NCBI GenBank assembly: GCA_030248135.1
Contig: JASANC010002766.1
Location: 1-64,000 of the forward strand
DNA: 64,000 nt
Reading direction: 5' to 3'
Source: Theristus sp. LFF4_11
Lineage: Eukaryota; Nematoda; Chromadorea; Monhysterida; Xyalidae
The notes under the pieces are model-generated. The model saw only the letters and a program-made list of their open reading frames with translations, did no database searches and was not told where the DNA came from. The translations under genes and the position numbers were made by a program. This document shows, piece after piece, positions 48,493-59,742 of the stretch (position 1 is the first letter of the stretch; every line of letters begins with the position of its first letter).

Positions 48493-49382
48493 AATAGAAC
48501 TATTCACTTTTCAAGCACTATTCACTTTTTATAGAACTGACCACTGGGCGGGTGTCACTGTACCATGACTGACACCCCCCCCCACTGAAAAATTTTCGGC
48601 ACCGACAAATAAAGAACAAGAACAAGAACCCCCCCCCCCACGTGACGACACCCCCCCTCGAAAAATTGCTTTCGCCTTCGGTACTGAGTGACTGACAGTC
48701 AGTACCGTGGGCCCAAAACAATTTTCGAAGGGGGGGGGGTATGGTGCCGTGGGGGGGGGGGGGGTGCCGACCAAAAAGTGAGGTCCAACCTATGGTAACG
48801 TGGGACCCCCCCCATGGGGGGGTGCGTTTTTTAAAAATTTTCTGTGGGGGGGTCCACCCCCCCAATGCCCCATGATAATTTTTCGCTTAAATTTTGAAGG
48901 AAAAACGCTAAATTTTGCTGCAAAATCGTTGAAATTACAATGAAGATGGTCAAGTTATCATATATTCAGCTTATATTATGGACTTTATGGACAAAAAATC
49001 ATGATTTTCGAAAAAAAATTTAGGGTGTACGGAAAATTTTGGGGGGGGGTCTCCGCCAGACAAAATTTCATGGGGGGTGTGGCGTGGGGGGGGTGTCGGC
49101 CAAATTTTCGAGGGGGCCGGGGGGCCCGGGGGGGGGGGGGGGTGCCCGGTTTTAGGGGGGGGGGTGGCGGCACGGTGCCCCCACCCCCCCCACCCGACGG
49201 TCTCGGGCGCTCTGGGGGGGTGTTGTACCCCCCACCCCCCCCTCGCCCACGGTACTGCTGACAGTGCAGGCAGTGACGACACCACACCGCCCCTGCGCCG
49301 CTCCCCTTTTAGGTACTGTCACTGATTCCACCATTTCAGCAATGTTTTTAATGAAATAAAATAATTTCATGAAACAAACGGA

Positions 49383-51980
49383 ATGACGTTTTCACAATTC
49401 GCAATGCGTTCGCATCGATACGATTATCGGCTGAAATTTCTTCTCGTCGGCGACAGCGACGTTGGCAAAGGCGAGATTTTGGACATTTTTCTCGATGCTG
49501 AGGAAGAATCCAGCGCGTCATCGTCAATGATTTCGAACGGTTCGACATTCTATGAGAATTGTTTTTGGTTCATGTCACTTTTGATTATTTTTTGGGTATG
49601 ATGGCTACGTTTTGAGAGCCGCCCGCTCCGCGGCCCGCACCGGCACCATCGATCAATCAAACTCAAACAAGCATTTGTTTGTTGGCTGTTGTATTTTTTG
49701 AACAAAACAGTTCACTTTTTTCTTTGTCTGGTCAAGACGAGAGGGAGAGCCATATGTTCAGCTCCGTGCAAATTTCCAACATTTCATGTCACCCAAGATT
49801 GGTTTCAGGCACGCTGTCAAGCCCGCGAAGCACCATCATCTTGATCGAAGGCAAACGTGTGAAACTTCAGCTGTGGTGAGCGTTCTGTTTTGATTGCTGT
49901 AACCTTTCTTTTGCAGGTGCTCTTTTGAATCAAGAGCTAATGCTGAAAAAATCACAATAAAATGTCAGGGACACGAGCGGTCAAGGTCGCTTCGCGACGA
50001 TCTACCGTTCGTATTCGCGAGGGGCGCAGGGTGTGCTCGTTGTGTTCGATATCACAAGCAGATGGTCGTTTGACGGACTGAGTCGCTGGCTGAAGGAGAT
50101 TGACGAGGTAAACAAAGTTTTTTGCAAATGCAAAATTCAGCTGGAAAATATACCAAATTTCAATACTGTGCTCGCCATGGTTCATGCAATTCATGCGCCA
50201 CTTCATAAATCCACCATGAAATTAGACCGAAACATATGCATCAGAGCGAATCTGTACTCGGTTGATCTTCATTTTGTTTGTTTCTGACTTACCGAACGAC
50301 AAACAAGTTTGCTTACCTTAGAAAATCGAAAGGAAATCCCGTCAGTCTCGTTTTCAAGTCAATTGTCGCGTTCGTGGCATACAAGCCATGTCTTTTGTTG
50401 TACACGACATTGCAGACTGTTTTGTATCCCAGGGCAGAGACACGAGCAATATGCAGTGAACAACCACTGGTGAACGAGCTGTACGATTGATATTTCTCAT
50501 GAAAAACTCAAATTGAAGCTGAAAACAAACATCTGCAGCAAGCGCCCGGTCTCGCTCGCGTTTTGATCGGAAATCGTCTTCATTTCGAGTTTCGTCGCGC
50601 CGTCGCACGTGCCGAAGCAGAGCAGTTCGCCGCACGCCACGGCATGAAGTATTTCGAGGTAAACGCCTCTTGTACCTATTCCTTTTTCCGTGTTTTGTCT
50701 TTGGGTTGGTTGATTTGTCTGCACAAATTGGTTGATTTTGGGTTTATTGGGTTTAAAATTGGGTTACAAAACGAACACACATGTGCAAATAATTGGGCGC
50801 ACTTTTTTGCTAACTTTCCAGGTGTCTACGTTGGCGGCGTTCAATATTTACGAAAGTTTAGCGGAATTGTCGAGATTAGTTCTCACTCGAAATGGCATGC
50901 AGCGATTGTGGAAAAATAGTAAAGGTTGGTTGCGTTCCATTTTGTCAGCTATCAGTTATCACTTTGCCGTCATTACTATCACTGACGACAGCTCCAGAAA
51001 CGGTGTCGTCATATAAACTGCTGCGGTAATTGCAAACAAGACAAGTGTCTTGTGAGTTTTCAGCCAGTATTGTTTCGTACGGGTCATATTCGGGTTTCTC
51101 AAGACCATTTAGCCTATCCGGCAATGTCCCGGTAAGACCTGCTTAGTGCAGCCCATTCTGTACGTCGCCATGCGTCGGACGGCTGAGCTGGGCGTTCATT
51201 GGTTTGAAAAGTCACCGTAGAACTAGCTTACAAGCAGAAATGCTCGTGTCGCATATTTGGGTTTACTTTGCATAGACTATTAGCTGGATTGAAAAGTGAG
51301 AGCCCACCGAACTACGTCTCCAGTTGCAATGGCACACCACTGCGCACGTGTCTCTCTGCATTTCAGTGTCGTCGCTGCAAGAGTGCTGCTGTCGCTGCGT
51401 GATCTCGCACCTGCCGAGCAGCGTGCACAGCATCGACCGGCTGCCGTTGCCGCTGGCGATCCGTCTGCAGATTCGCTCCTACGCCACGTCGTCGCAGTTG
51501 ACGGGTGCCGCGAGCACACTGCCCCGTGGCAAATGCCAGAAGACCGCCAACCACAATGGCAGTCTGGCGACCGTGTGGCACCGACGTCAGTTGTCGCTCG
51601 GCTTCAACACGATCGGCTTCGGCAGTGGCACGACGGCGATGCCGTCTGATCTGGACGAGCACGCCACGGCGCGCTGTCAGAGCAATCCGACCGACGACGC
51701 CTCGCTGAACGCGGCAGCGGCGTTGCAGTTGGCGTTGCGTATGCCGTTTCGACGGTGGCGGGGACAGCGCGCCGCCCGCGGACAAGTGACGCGTGGCCAG
51801 CGGTCGCCGGTCAGTTCGACACCGGAGGATATAACGACGAAGGAGAATAAAAATAATCGAGGGGTTGAGGATAATGCGTTGGAATCGGGTGGCAACCGAC
51901 GACGACGACCGGAGACGCTCGGCAATGAGTCACCGACAAGCAGACGCAGACTGAGAACCGCAGATTGTTGTTTGATGTGA
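49383..51980 (+). CDS. RAB40: Rab40-family GTPase with SOCS box
   Basis: Six exons: 49383-49539, 49809-49875, 49969-50107, 50539-50658, 50822-50924, 51367-51980; 399 residues, phases consistent. Rab40 proteins act as substrate adaptors of Cullin5 E3 ligases. The P-loop GDSDVGKGE has Gly where most Rabs have Ser or Thr, as in Rab40. Switch II reads WDTSGQGRF, then [16 protein letters not shown]; the guanine motif is IGNRLHFEF (GN where NKxD is usual). Exon 6 starts with the SOCS box ([19 protein letters not shown], then [11 protein letters not shown]). A long Ser/Arg-rich tail ends CCLM, a CaaX prenylation motif. Exon 1's donor is GTTCGA. The gene is longer than human RAB40 (about 280) because of the tail. 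Exon 1 is duplicated in the palindrome's other arm. Confidence 0.93.
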
Positions 51981-53316
51981 CCGGGGCGGGCTGTTGTTTG
52001 TTGCAAAGTGTGTCTCCGAAGAGCGTACAGTTTGTCAGCACTTCTTTGAAAGGTTTCACAGTGGAACAATGGCTGTGGTATAGTATGTGCAAGTGTGCAA
52101 CATCGTAACAATGCAGGCGCACGCTTTTCAGAGCTCACTTTGTTTGTCACCGGAGATACGATTCCGCTGCCTTCGTTTCTTCTCAAGAGACGTTTTGAGG
52201 AGAGATTGGTCTTCGGATATAAAGACAAAAATTGCCGCTTTTTTCCTGAGAAAACTTCCTGCGGTGGCATGCTGCACCTCGCAAGGAAATGGGGGTAGCG
52301 CTGTGTCTTCCCATGAGCGATGTTTTTGGTCGACTCTGCATGAGAATTGTGGTTGTATATTGTAATGGAGGTTTTACTGTATTTGTAATCTGTCTTGCCA
52401 TATGCTGTTTTGTTGACGTCGACTGTATTGATGCACTTTATTTTGTCAAACGTGGATATACGTAGATGAAACTGTTGATTGAACGAAACTTTTATGTTCT
52501 GCATTCTGCTTCGGCTCTTTTCCGAAACGATACATGTGCCAATGAGATTGCAACAACAGAAAATTGAAACAGAAACTTTGTTACAGCAATATTGTTTTGT
52601 TTTTGCTGGTTCAAGCATAATTTGGATTTTCTACTTACGCTATTTTCATTATTTGGGCAAATTACTTTGAACTGATAGAAAATTTGGCATTTTCCTGGTT
52701 GGTTGTCTTGTCTACCTTTCTGCGCTTCCTGTGGAGTACAAACGAATGTTATTTTGTTATTGTTTTATTCTGTTGTTGGTTTTTTCTGCATTTCTGTTTT
52801 TCGACTTCTGCCATTTGTATAACAATCGCGTCGTTGTTGTTTATTCTCATTGCTATCTTTGGTCAGCTGATTTTTATTATTTTTTTTTTAAAAAGTTTTC
52901 AAAAGAAAATCCGGTAAGTGTCACACAGCCTTTCGCATCAGATTTCTTGCTGCTGATTCTTCACACTGCACTGTTGTACACCGTGAATCGTTTTCTTTTT
53001 CGTTGCCATATTTTTGTCACGTTTTTATGTTGCGACCGAACGGATTGATTGTTTTATCGAAGAGACGTGATGCATGCTGATAAAATGTAAAATCGGCTTT
53101 TGAGCTGTGGATGAATGAGAAAAGTATCGGAAAAAGCGCCGCACCAGTAGTGAACTGGATTTTTTTTTACTTCTGTTCATTCTCGCAGTCGAAATATTTG
53201 TTGCTTACATGCTGCAAATATGTTTATCAAAAATTTGCAATGTCACCATCACCGTCTGATGTAGGCTGCACCGATCATAACATTCATTTTGTGCCAGTTA
53301 AGTTTCATTCAACCAA
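51981..53316. other. intergenic, no gene seen
   Basis: Rab40 3' flank and DESI1 promoter region. It is T-rich with no supported exon or repeat. Confidence 0.5.
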
Positions 53317-55366
53317 ATGGCTGCCGCAAATCGAGTTTTACTGTACGTGTACGATGTTACACAGGGCATGGCACGGCAATTGTCGCCAATGCTGCTGGGT
53401 CTGTTACATTTTGTTTCTTACTGTCTCCCTAAACCTTGGTATCGTTTGATAACTTTTCCAATGATTTTTATGAACGATGACGACGGTTGGAATTTATGGA
53501 AACTGCAATGAGGTGTCGAGACCTTGTAGGGTAGTCACTGACACGAGTATCACCGGTGTCAGAACGAGTGGTGACCCGTTCTCGTTTTTTTTCATGCTCC
53601 GCTACAAAGAAACGTCTTGTCATTTCAGGCCGCCAACTGGCCGGTGTCTGGCACACGGGCATTGTGGTTTTCGGCAATGAATATTTCTTTGGCGGCGACG
53701 GCATTTCATACTGTCCGCCGGTTCGTGCCGTTTTTTTTGTCGTTCGCTTTTGCTCCTCGTTCAGTTGTGCGGTTTCAGATCAGCTGCTGCTGGCGATTTT
53801 TAGGCTGACACACAAATGCGCTCAGAACACTGTCGAGTGAAGCGGGCCCGTTGACTTTTTCTGGCGTTTAATCCAATCCATGTTCTTGCAGTTGCTCTTG
53901 CTCCAAGCCAAGCCAGTCTGCAAATCGTGCACTTGCTCTTTGCGTGCGTGTGTTTTTGAACACCGTTGTTGCACAGTGGCAAACAAACCTACAGGCTAAC
54001 ACACGCCGCGTCAACTGTGCTGAAAAGATCACAATGAGTGCAGACGACGGCCCGGCGAAGCATTAGATCACGTCATTAATTTCTTCGGCTCCAAAAGTTG
54101 TTTCACCCGCAAGAGCTTCTTGCCATGCGTCATTCCTTTATACCATTTTGCCTTTTTGTTCGCATCGTTGCTTGGCATCCTGAAATCCAGGGCGGTACGA
54201 TCCTCGGCCAGCCGCACGAGACGGTCGATCTCGGGACGACAGAGATCCCGGAGGATTTGTTCCAAGAGTTTCTGCTCGAACTCAGCCAGGGTCAGTTCGG
54301 CGGCGACCGCTACCACCTACTGCACCACAACTGCAACAATTTCTCGAACGAAGTGTCGCAGTTTCTGACCGGTCGACCGATTCCGGCGCACATCACCGGT
54401 TTGCCGGATGACGTCATGAACACGTCAGTTGTGCTTGTTGTCATTTTCAGGAAAAAAATTAAAAATAAAAAATGGCAGCTTTTTAATGATCCAAGATGCG
54501 TTTTTGTCCGTCAACAAAACCTAACTGCAAATCGTTAAAGCAAGGAACCAACCAACCAATTGTTAATGCATGGACTATTTCGAAATATAAACAGGAAGCG
54601 AAACTAAACTGTGTGACTCATTTTATTTTCGACAAACTGTCGACAACGGAAAAAATACTTTCGTGAAGAAAAACTTGCATAGACACGACATCGCAATGAT
54701 AATGGTCATTTCCGGACAAAAACTGCAACAAGACACACACAGTGACTTTGCATCCAGCATTGGTTGGTTGGTGATCACGTGATGCATGCTCTCTGTGCAG
54801 GCAGACTCCGCCTCCGAAGCAATGCCTGCACAGAACGCATGAATCACCAACCAATCAGCTGATTGCCTATTATAAGTTAGAGTTTGATTGCAGGGAAGAT
54901 ATCGTCTGTATTCGGTCTTGATACGACCCTGTTTCTAATTTCGTCCTTGCAGATGGAAAATTATTGATAAGTTTATGGAAACCGAAAAAAATCTGAACGA
55001 TGCATTCTTGACGATCAGAAAGTTCTAACGTGAGATCGTGCCGAGACCGAATGCACGTGAATACAATCCATAAGTGTAAGTTCGGCTTTTTCGCCTAAAC
55101 TGCCCGACATTTTCAGACCATTTGGCCAGCAGATTCGCCCATTAATCGAGTCGATGATGGGTCAAATGAACAGAGGAGTGCATGTCGGTGACAGTGCTGG
55201 GGCTTCTAATGCTGCACAACAACAACAACCGCAGCAAACACACCGAGGCAGTGAGTCAAATTCTACCAGGGTCAGCACAAACTCTGCTGCACTCGGTGAA
55301 AACAGCGGCGGTTCGCCAGCAAAAACGCCAAAGAGCAAACCGAAGGATGATTTGGATTTGGACTGA
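53317..55366 (+). CDS. DESI1: DESI1-type deSUMOylating isopeptidase (PPPDE)
   Basis: Four exons: 53317-53398, 53629-53720, 54191-54423, 55117-55366; 218 residues, all in phase. A PPPDE-fold cysteine peptidase; family members remove SUMO or palmitoyl groups. The start LYVYDVTQGMARQLSPMLLG matches the family N terminus. The catalytic His is in GVWHTGIVVFG and the catalytic Cys in HNCNNFSNEV. SYCPP, then TILGQPHETVDLG and QFLTGRPIP are conserved. The last exon begins with the family's PFGQQIRP and adds a Gln/Ser-rich tail ending KPKDDLDLD, longer than in human. Donors of exons 1 and 2 (GTCTGT, GTTCGT) are off consensus but keep phase. Intron 3 contains a MITE. Confidence 0.93.
54759..54895. mobile_element. 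Tc1/mariner-like MITE, left end truncated
   Basis: It carries the core inverted repeat (GTGATCACGTGATGCATGC, CTGTGCAGG, CCAATCAGCTGATT) and a right end TTAGAGTTTGATTGCAG. It lies in DESI1 intron 3. Confidence 0.7.
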
Positions 55367-55749
55367 CTGAGACGGACTTTGTGTCATTTGTGTTTTTTTT
55401 GTTGTGTGTGAATTTTTACTGTGATTTATTTATTGTGCACTGTGAATGTTTACTTCAGTGATTTTTCGCCTTCATTCTGGTCTGATTCTGATTGTCGTGT
55501 ATACCAAATGCTAAATGGTGTCACTCAAAACATGGTAGTCGGTTTATTTATTCGTCTGAAACCAAAATGTAAGTAACGTCTGCCGCACGATACTACCGCA
55601 GAGAACCCGAGAGAAATCAATTCTAAATCACATTACAGCCCGTCTCAATGTCATCATTTCAAACCGTGTTGCAGTGACAAAAAAGTGTAAAAAGACCGGA
55701 AAAACGAAAATCACAGACATAAATCACGAGAGGCCACGCATCAATCAAA
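55367..55749. other. convergent intergenic region
   Basis: Between the DESI1 and fusogen 3' ends. A minus-strand AATAAA (plus TTTATT at 55543-55548) would suit the fusogen gene. Nothing else is visible. Confidence 0.4.
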
Positions 55750-58700
55750 TCAGTCCAGGATCAGCGGCCTGTCAAACGTCCGGTTGCGCGGCAATAACGC
55801 GCATTTCAACAGAGGCCACCCGCAATGGCGAAACAGTGCAACCGCAATCAGCACGATGCCGACCAGCAAGAGCACTTTGAAGGCGAACGCGAGCTTTTCG
55901 GTGAGCGTGTTCATGCCCAGCTGCCAGTCGAACGGATTCAACATGTCGATCAGAGTGCTTCTCGTGTTGCATTCGGGGCAATGGCCTCGTTTCGGTGTCC
56001 ACATGTGCTCCGGTAGACTGAACCAGCGGAGCGGTTCACGGTGGAACTGTACAGATAAGGATATTGGTCATATGTCAAATACATGAAGTTCGCTGTTTGC
56101 GGTTTCGCCAGGTAGACGCATACCGCGTCCCCTGGCTCATCAGTGCGACGGACACCAGGCAGAACTGCCGAAGGTGTTTTACCACAGACAGATCTTATAG
56201 TCTGGGTAAAACATCATCCTGTAGTAAAAGTTCGGTCTCATGCTGCAGTGCGAAGCATCTATCCTAATCTACCGTAATGAAGCGCGTGAATTGCATCTGG
56301 TCTCTGGTCTAATTCCACGCTTCCGACTGGCTGTTTTGACATTTTTTTAAATTCAAGTTTCTATTTCTTCTACCACTGAAAAAAACTGGCCAAGGAAAAA
56401 TTTCAATTTTAAGTCTTGGTCTGTGCCCAATTGGGTCAGTTTTGTTGTCTTGATTTGGTGACCAGCGCACACCTGGACGATGCGGCATTTCTGCATGTCG
56501 CGATGTTCGACCGGGTGAATGCACAGCGTTCGTGCACCATCGACGGTCGTCGGTACAAGCACAAATTGTTGGTCGACTGCTTGGCGAACTTGACAACTGA
56601 ACTCCAACTGGGTGATGTCGTTGTCTGAAACTATAGGGACATTTTGTACAGAGCGTTTTACTTTTTTGTAAAATCACCGTTTCTTTCCTGTGAAGCGTCA
56701 CCGTTGTTTTTCGCCCCGCAACTGCTGTGAAGCGTTTTCAACTGGGACCCATTCAACTGCAGACAGTGACAGTCGAATTCAACCCAAGAACAGCGAAAAA
56801 CGTGCCTGAAAAAATGGAGCCGAGCAAAAATGAAAAACAAAATCCACCAACCGAGCACCCGTCCGATGAGTTGGCCGTGTGAGTTCTTGAAGGTCAAATT
56901 CAAGAAGTGATTCGAGTGTCTGTCCATGCGAATGACGGCGGCGAAATCGCCAACGTACGAATCGCGGTAGACCAACATCGGCAGGCGCATGCGACTGACG
57001 TTCAGGTCAATCTCGACGTAGTGATTGGCGGCGTGCTGCAGTGTCAGCTGACGTGGTCCACTGTAGTCGTCGCTGTCGACCAGCTGCACATCTTTGAACC
57101 ACTGCCAACCGGCGTCTGGCTCGTCCATGCGTGTACCGAGATCTGCAACACAACGCGAAAATGGACGCTACCCAGTGGTTTATTATTTGACTGGTTTGAA
57201 ACGTCAAAGTCTGTCTCTGTGATTGTGAGACAACTGTACAAGTAGTTCACGAGCAATAATCGAAATCGGCCGATTGTGTGAGCTGACTCTGACCAACCCC
57301 CAGCGCATTTAAAAAGAACAACCAATCCAATCAAACAAGAGTTTTTTGGAGTGTACGCGACCATACCACCAAATTCATCACACTCAATCATCCATGGAAA
57401 TGTGTGACGGTACAGTTCCTGCGGGCGTTGTGCAGCCACTGTGTTTGTCTTAATTTTGTTTGAAACAACGCAACAACAAACAAGCCACGTGATCGATTGA
57501 AAAACAGAGCAAACTGAATTTCACCGACAATAATGCGACGTGACTTTGCCGTCGTCTGCTTCGAGTGCGAACTGCTCGGCGAGGAATCCTTCGTGGTAGG
57601 TCTGTTGGTCACAGTCTCGCAAAATCACCTGATGTGCTTGCTGCAGCTTTGATTCGCCTTTGTGGACGTGCCTTCGGAATAACAGCTCAGTGGTTAAATG
57701 TGTTTGGCTTTGGTGTTTGCGGAAGTTTAGCCGACGATGCCAAAAAGTAGTTCAAACGAAAAATTTCCAAAATGGAAAAATGCACAGCGAAGCTCATATT
57801 GCTCACCATTTCCCGTGTTCGTTTTTCCTCAGCCAACCCAATTTATCGAGATTCGTTTCGTGGAGCGTGTTTATGGAGTAGCCATGACGCAGGCGGGTCT
57901 CATTCGCAAGCGTCCAGTACCATCCGTAAGCGTCCAATCGAGGGAACGGTTGAATGCCTGCAATTGGCAAAAAAATTCATTCAAAAAATAGTATTGTTTT
58001 TGCGTTTTGTTTGTGTATATGGCAATCGTTTCTGAACCCAATTTTTGTTACAACGATTTTGTTCGCTTATTGGCCAACACCTCCGATTAGTCAACAACTG
58101 CAACCTAAAAGCTACAGACCAAGGACAATTGCAATGAGCATCGTCTCTGATCTCGTCTCGCATCGAGATTGAACAAAACCGATGCGGTAGTTCGTGTAAA
58201 AACTAATAAACTTTATCCTTCATCATTTTTATTTCATCTAAGCTTTACACAAAACTTTCTCCATTTCACGCAAAAGCACCAAAACGCATTCTGGCTGTAT
58301 GTAATACAACGTCGGTACATATAATTGTGCAGCCGCAATCACCGCTCACTCGTCTCACTCACCAATCACCTGCGCCCGCAGACGATCCCCACCGACGACG
58401 TCGATCTGTTGCACGCTGTTCAACGGCAGTCGCACGCGATGCTGCGAGTGCCCGTTGGTGCTGTTGACGCGGCGTGCGTTCTTAGGGTGCAGCACCGTGT
58501 AGTCGACGCTCGCGACAAATGTCGGCTGGCCGACCTGACGCGAACAACAAAAATACACGTGGAAACAATGTGCCCACTCACCGAGCGTGACGGAGAAAGT
58601 CATTTTCCGCAAGTAAACTACAGTCGAACGCAAACCAAACTCCGCCACCACAGCAATGCCTGCACAGAAAGCATGCATGCCGTAATCCCAACCAATCAGC

Positions 58701-59742
58701 TGGTTCCCTGTAATTTAGAGTTCGACTGTAATATACCGGTGAAAGTTTTCACATCGCACTGCAAAATGACCACGGCGTATCATTTGCGACCGCCAACCTG
58801 TAGCACCACCGGGACGGGGCGCTTTTCAAACAAGAGTTTCTGATGATGCCTCTGTGTCCGTCTGGAATTGTGTCCCCCAGGAGAACGTTTTCACCACAGT
58901 ACCTGAAACGCCAGCGCCTGTGTGCCATGGACGGGCGCGATTGTGAGTCGACAACAGAGCGCACAGGACAGCTCGATGTGTCGCGTGTCGATGCAGACCT
59001 TCGTTCGGCATTGATTGGAATCGCCGTGCTGGTGATGGTGACGCCAGCGGTGTACGCGCGCAGCACAGTCACGCTCAGCGCAGTCGCACGTGCAACGCGA
59101 CGAGATTAGGGGCACCGCAAACGTGTACCTTCGATAGTGGTGAATGGGAGTGATTGAGTGTTTTGTGGTTGTGTTTCGTTGATGTACCGTTTTTCTCTCA
59201 CATTATTTCCAAATCAACAAACATGGTTTTCTCGTTCACCTGGCGCGCACCGGGTACACATGTCGCAGGTCGGCGTACGTCACCGTCAGTATCGCAGTGG
59301 TCGACGACTTCGTCAACGAGTTGTTCATCAGAGACTGGTGATTGTGCTTGTGCAGTGCACCACCACCGCCTGTGTAGTCGGCCGGCTCGGTCGAATGCAA
59401 CAGAAAGCAAACGGTCTGTCCCAGCGCCAACTTGAACTGCAACATTTGCTGCATCGAGATCTCGAGCACCGTCGCAGAATCGTCGACGCGCGTTTGCCTG
59501 AGATGCCCGTTGAGCGCCGTGATGTGCGAGCAGTGCGCCAGGTGGCGATCGTCCAGCACCACCGACTCACCACTGAACTCGTCGGTCAGCTGGTCGTGCG
59601 AACGGAGCGCACGTTTCGACGTGAGCGTGTCGCTGCTCGCTCGGCCGTGTTGTCGCAGCGTCGCTTGCGCGTGTTGTCGCGTTGCACGCAGGCACCACAA
59701 CAGGGACACGGTGACGCCAATGCTCGTTAGACAGAGCGTCAT
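55750..59742 (-). CDS. EFF-1/AFF-1-family cell-cell fusogen
   Basis: Six exons: 59240-59742, 58903-59128, 58363-58534, 56852-57142, 56473-56624, 55750-56046; about 546 residues, all phases consistent. Type I membrane glycoprotein; family members drive homotypic cell fusion in nematodes through a class II-like ectodomain. It starts with a signal sequence (MTLCLTSIGVTVSLLW). The family's hallmarks follow: GQTVCFLLHSTEP, LHKHN, a YTFAVPL segment leading into CTCDC, a paired-Cys region, GWQWFKD, the pair LCIHPVEHRDMQKC, then HCPECNT and LNPFDW before a single TM (LLLVGIVLIAVALF) and a cytosolic tail of about 30 residues. The start could lie 144 bp upstream (59886), but that adds a hydrophilic leader. 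The exon 2 acceptor (ATCGAAG) is poor. Intron 2 holds a MITE. Confidence 0.88.
56080..56145 (-). repeat. dispersed ~65 bp repeat, copy 2
   Basis: The inverse complement contains GTCTACCTGGCGAAACCGCA and GCGAACTTCATG, matching 6045-6115 over about 60 bp with few differences. It lies in the last intron of the fusogen gene. Confidence 0.5.
58621..58728. mobile_element. Tc1/mariner-like MITE
   Basis: Begins CAGTCGAACG and ends TTAGAGTTCGACTG, flanked by TA at 58619-58620 and 58729-58730. The left half is shortened. It lies in intron 2 of the fusogen gene. Confidence 0.75.

Larger units (their letters stand above)
46622..49773 (+). repeat. right arm of large palindrome
   Basis: An inverted copy of 42785-45965. 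It runs from the spacer through nested elements into exon 1 and part of intron 1 of the intact Rab40 gene. Poly-G/poly-C blocks (for example 49070-49160) differ in length between arms. Confidence 0.8.

Noticed and set aside
51677..52618. 313-codon open frame antisense to the Rab40 last exon
   Set aside because: An antisense shadow of the GC-rich Rab40 tail extended into non-coding sequence. It has no domain and no splice context.
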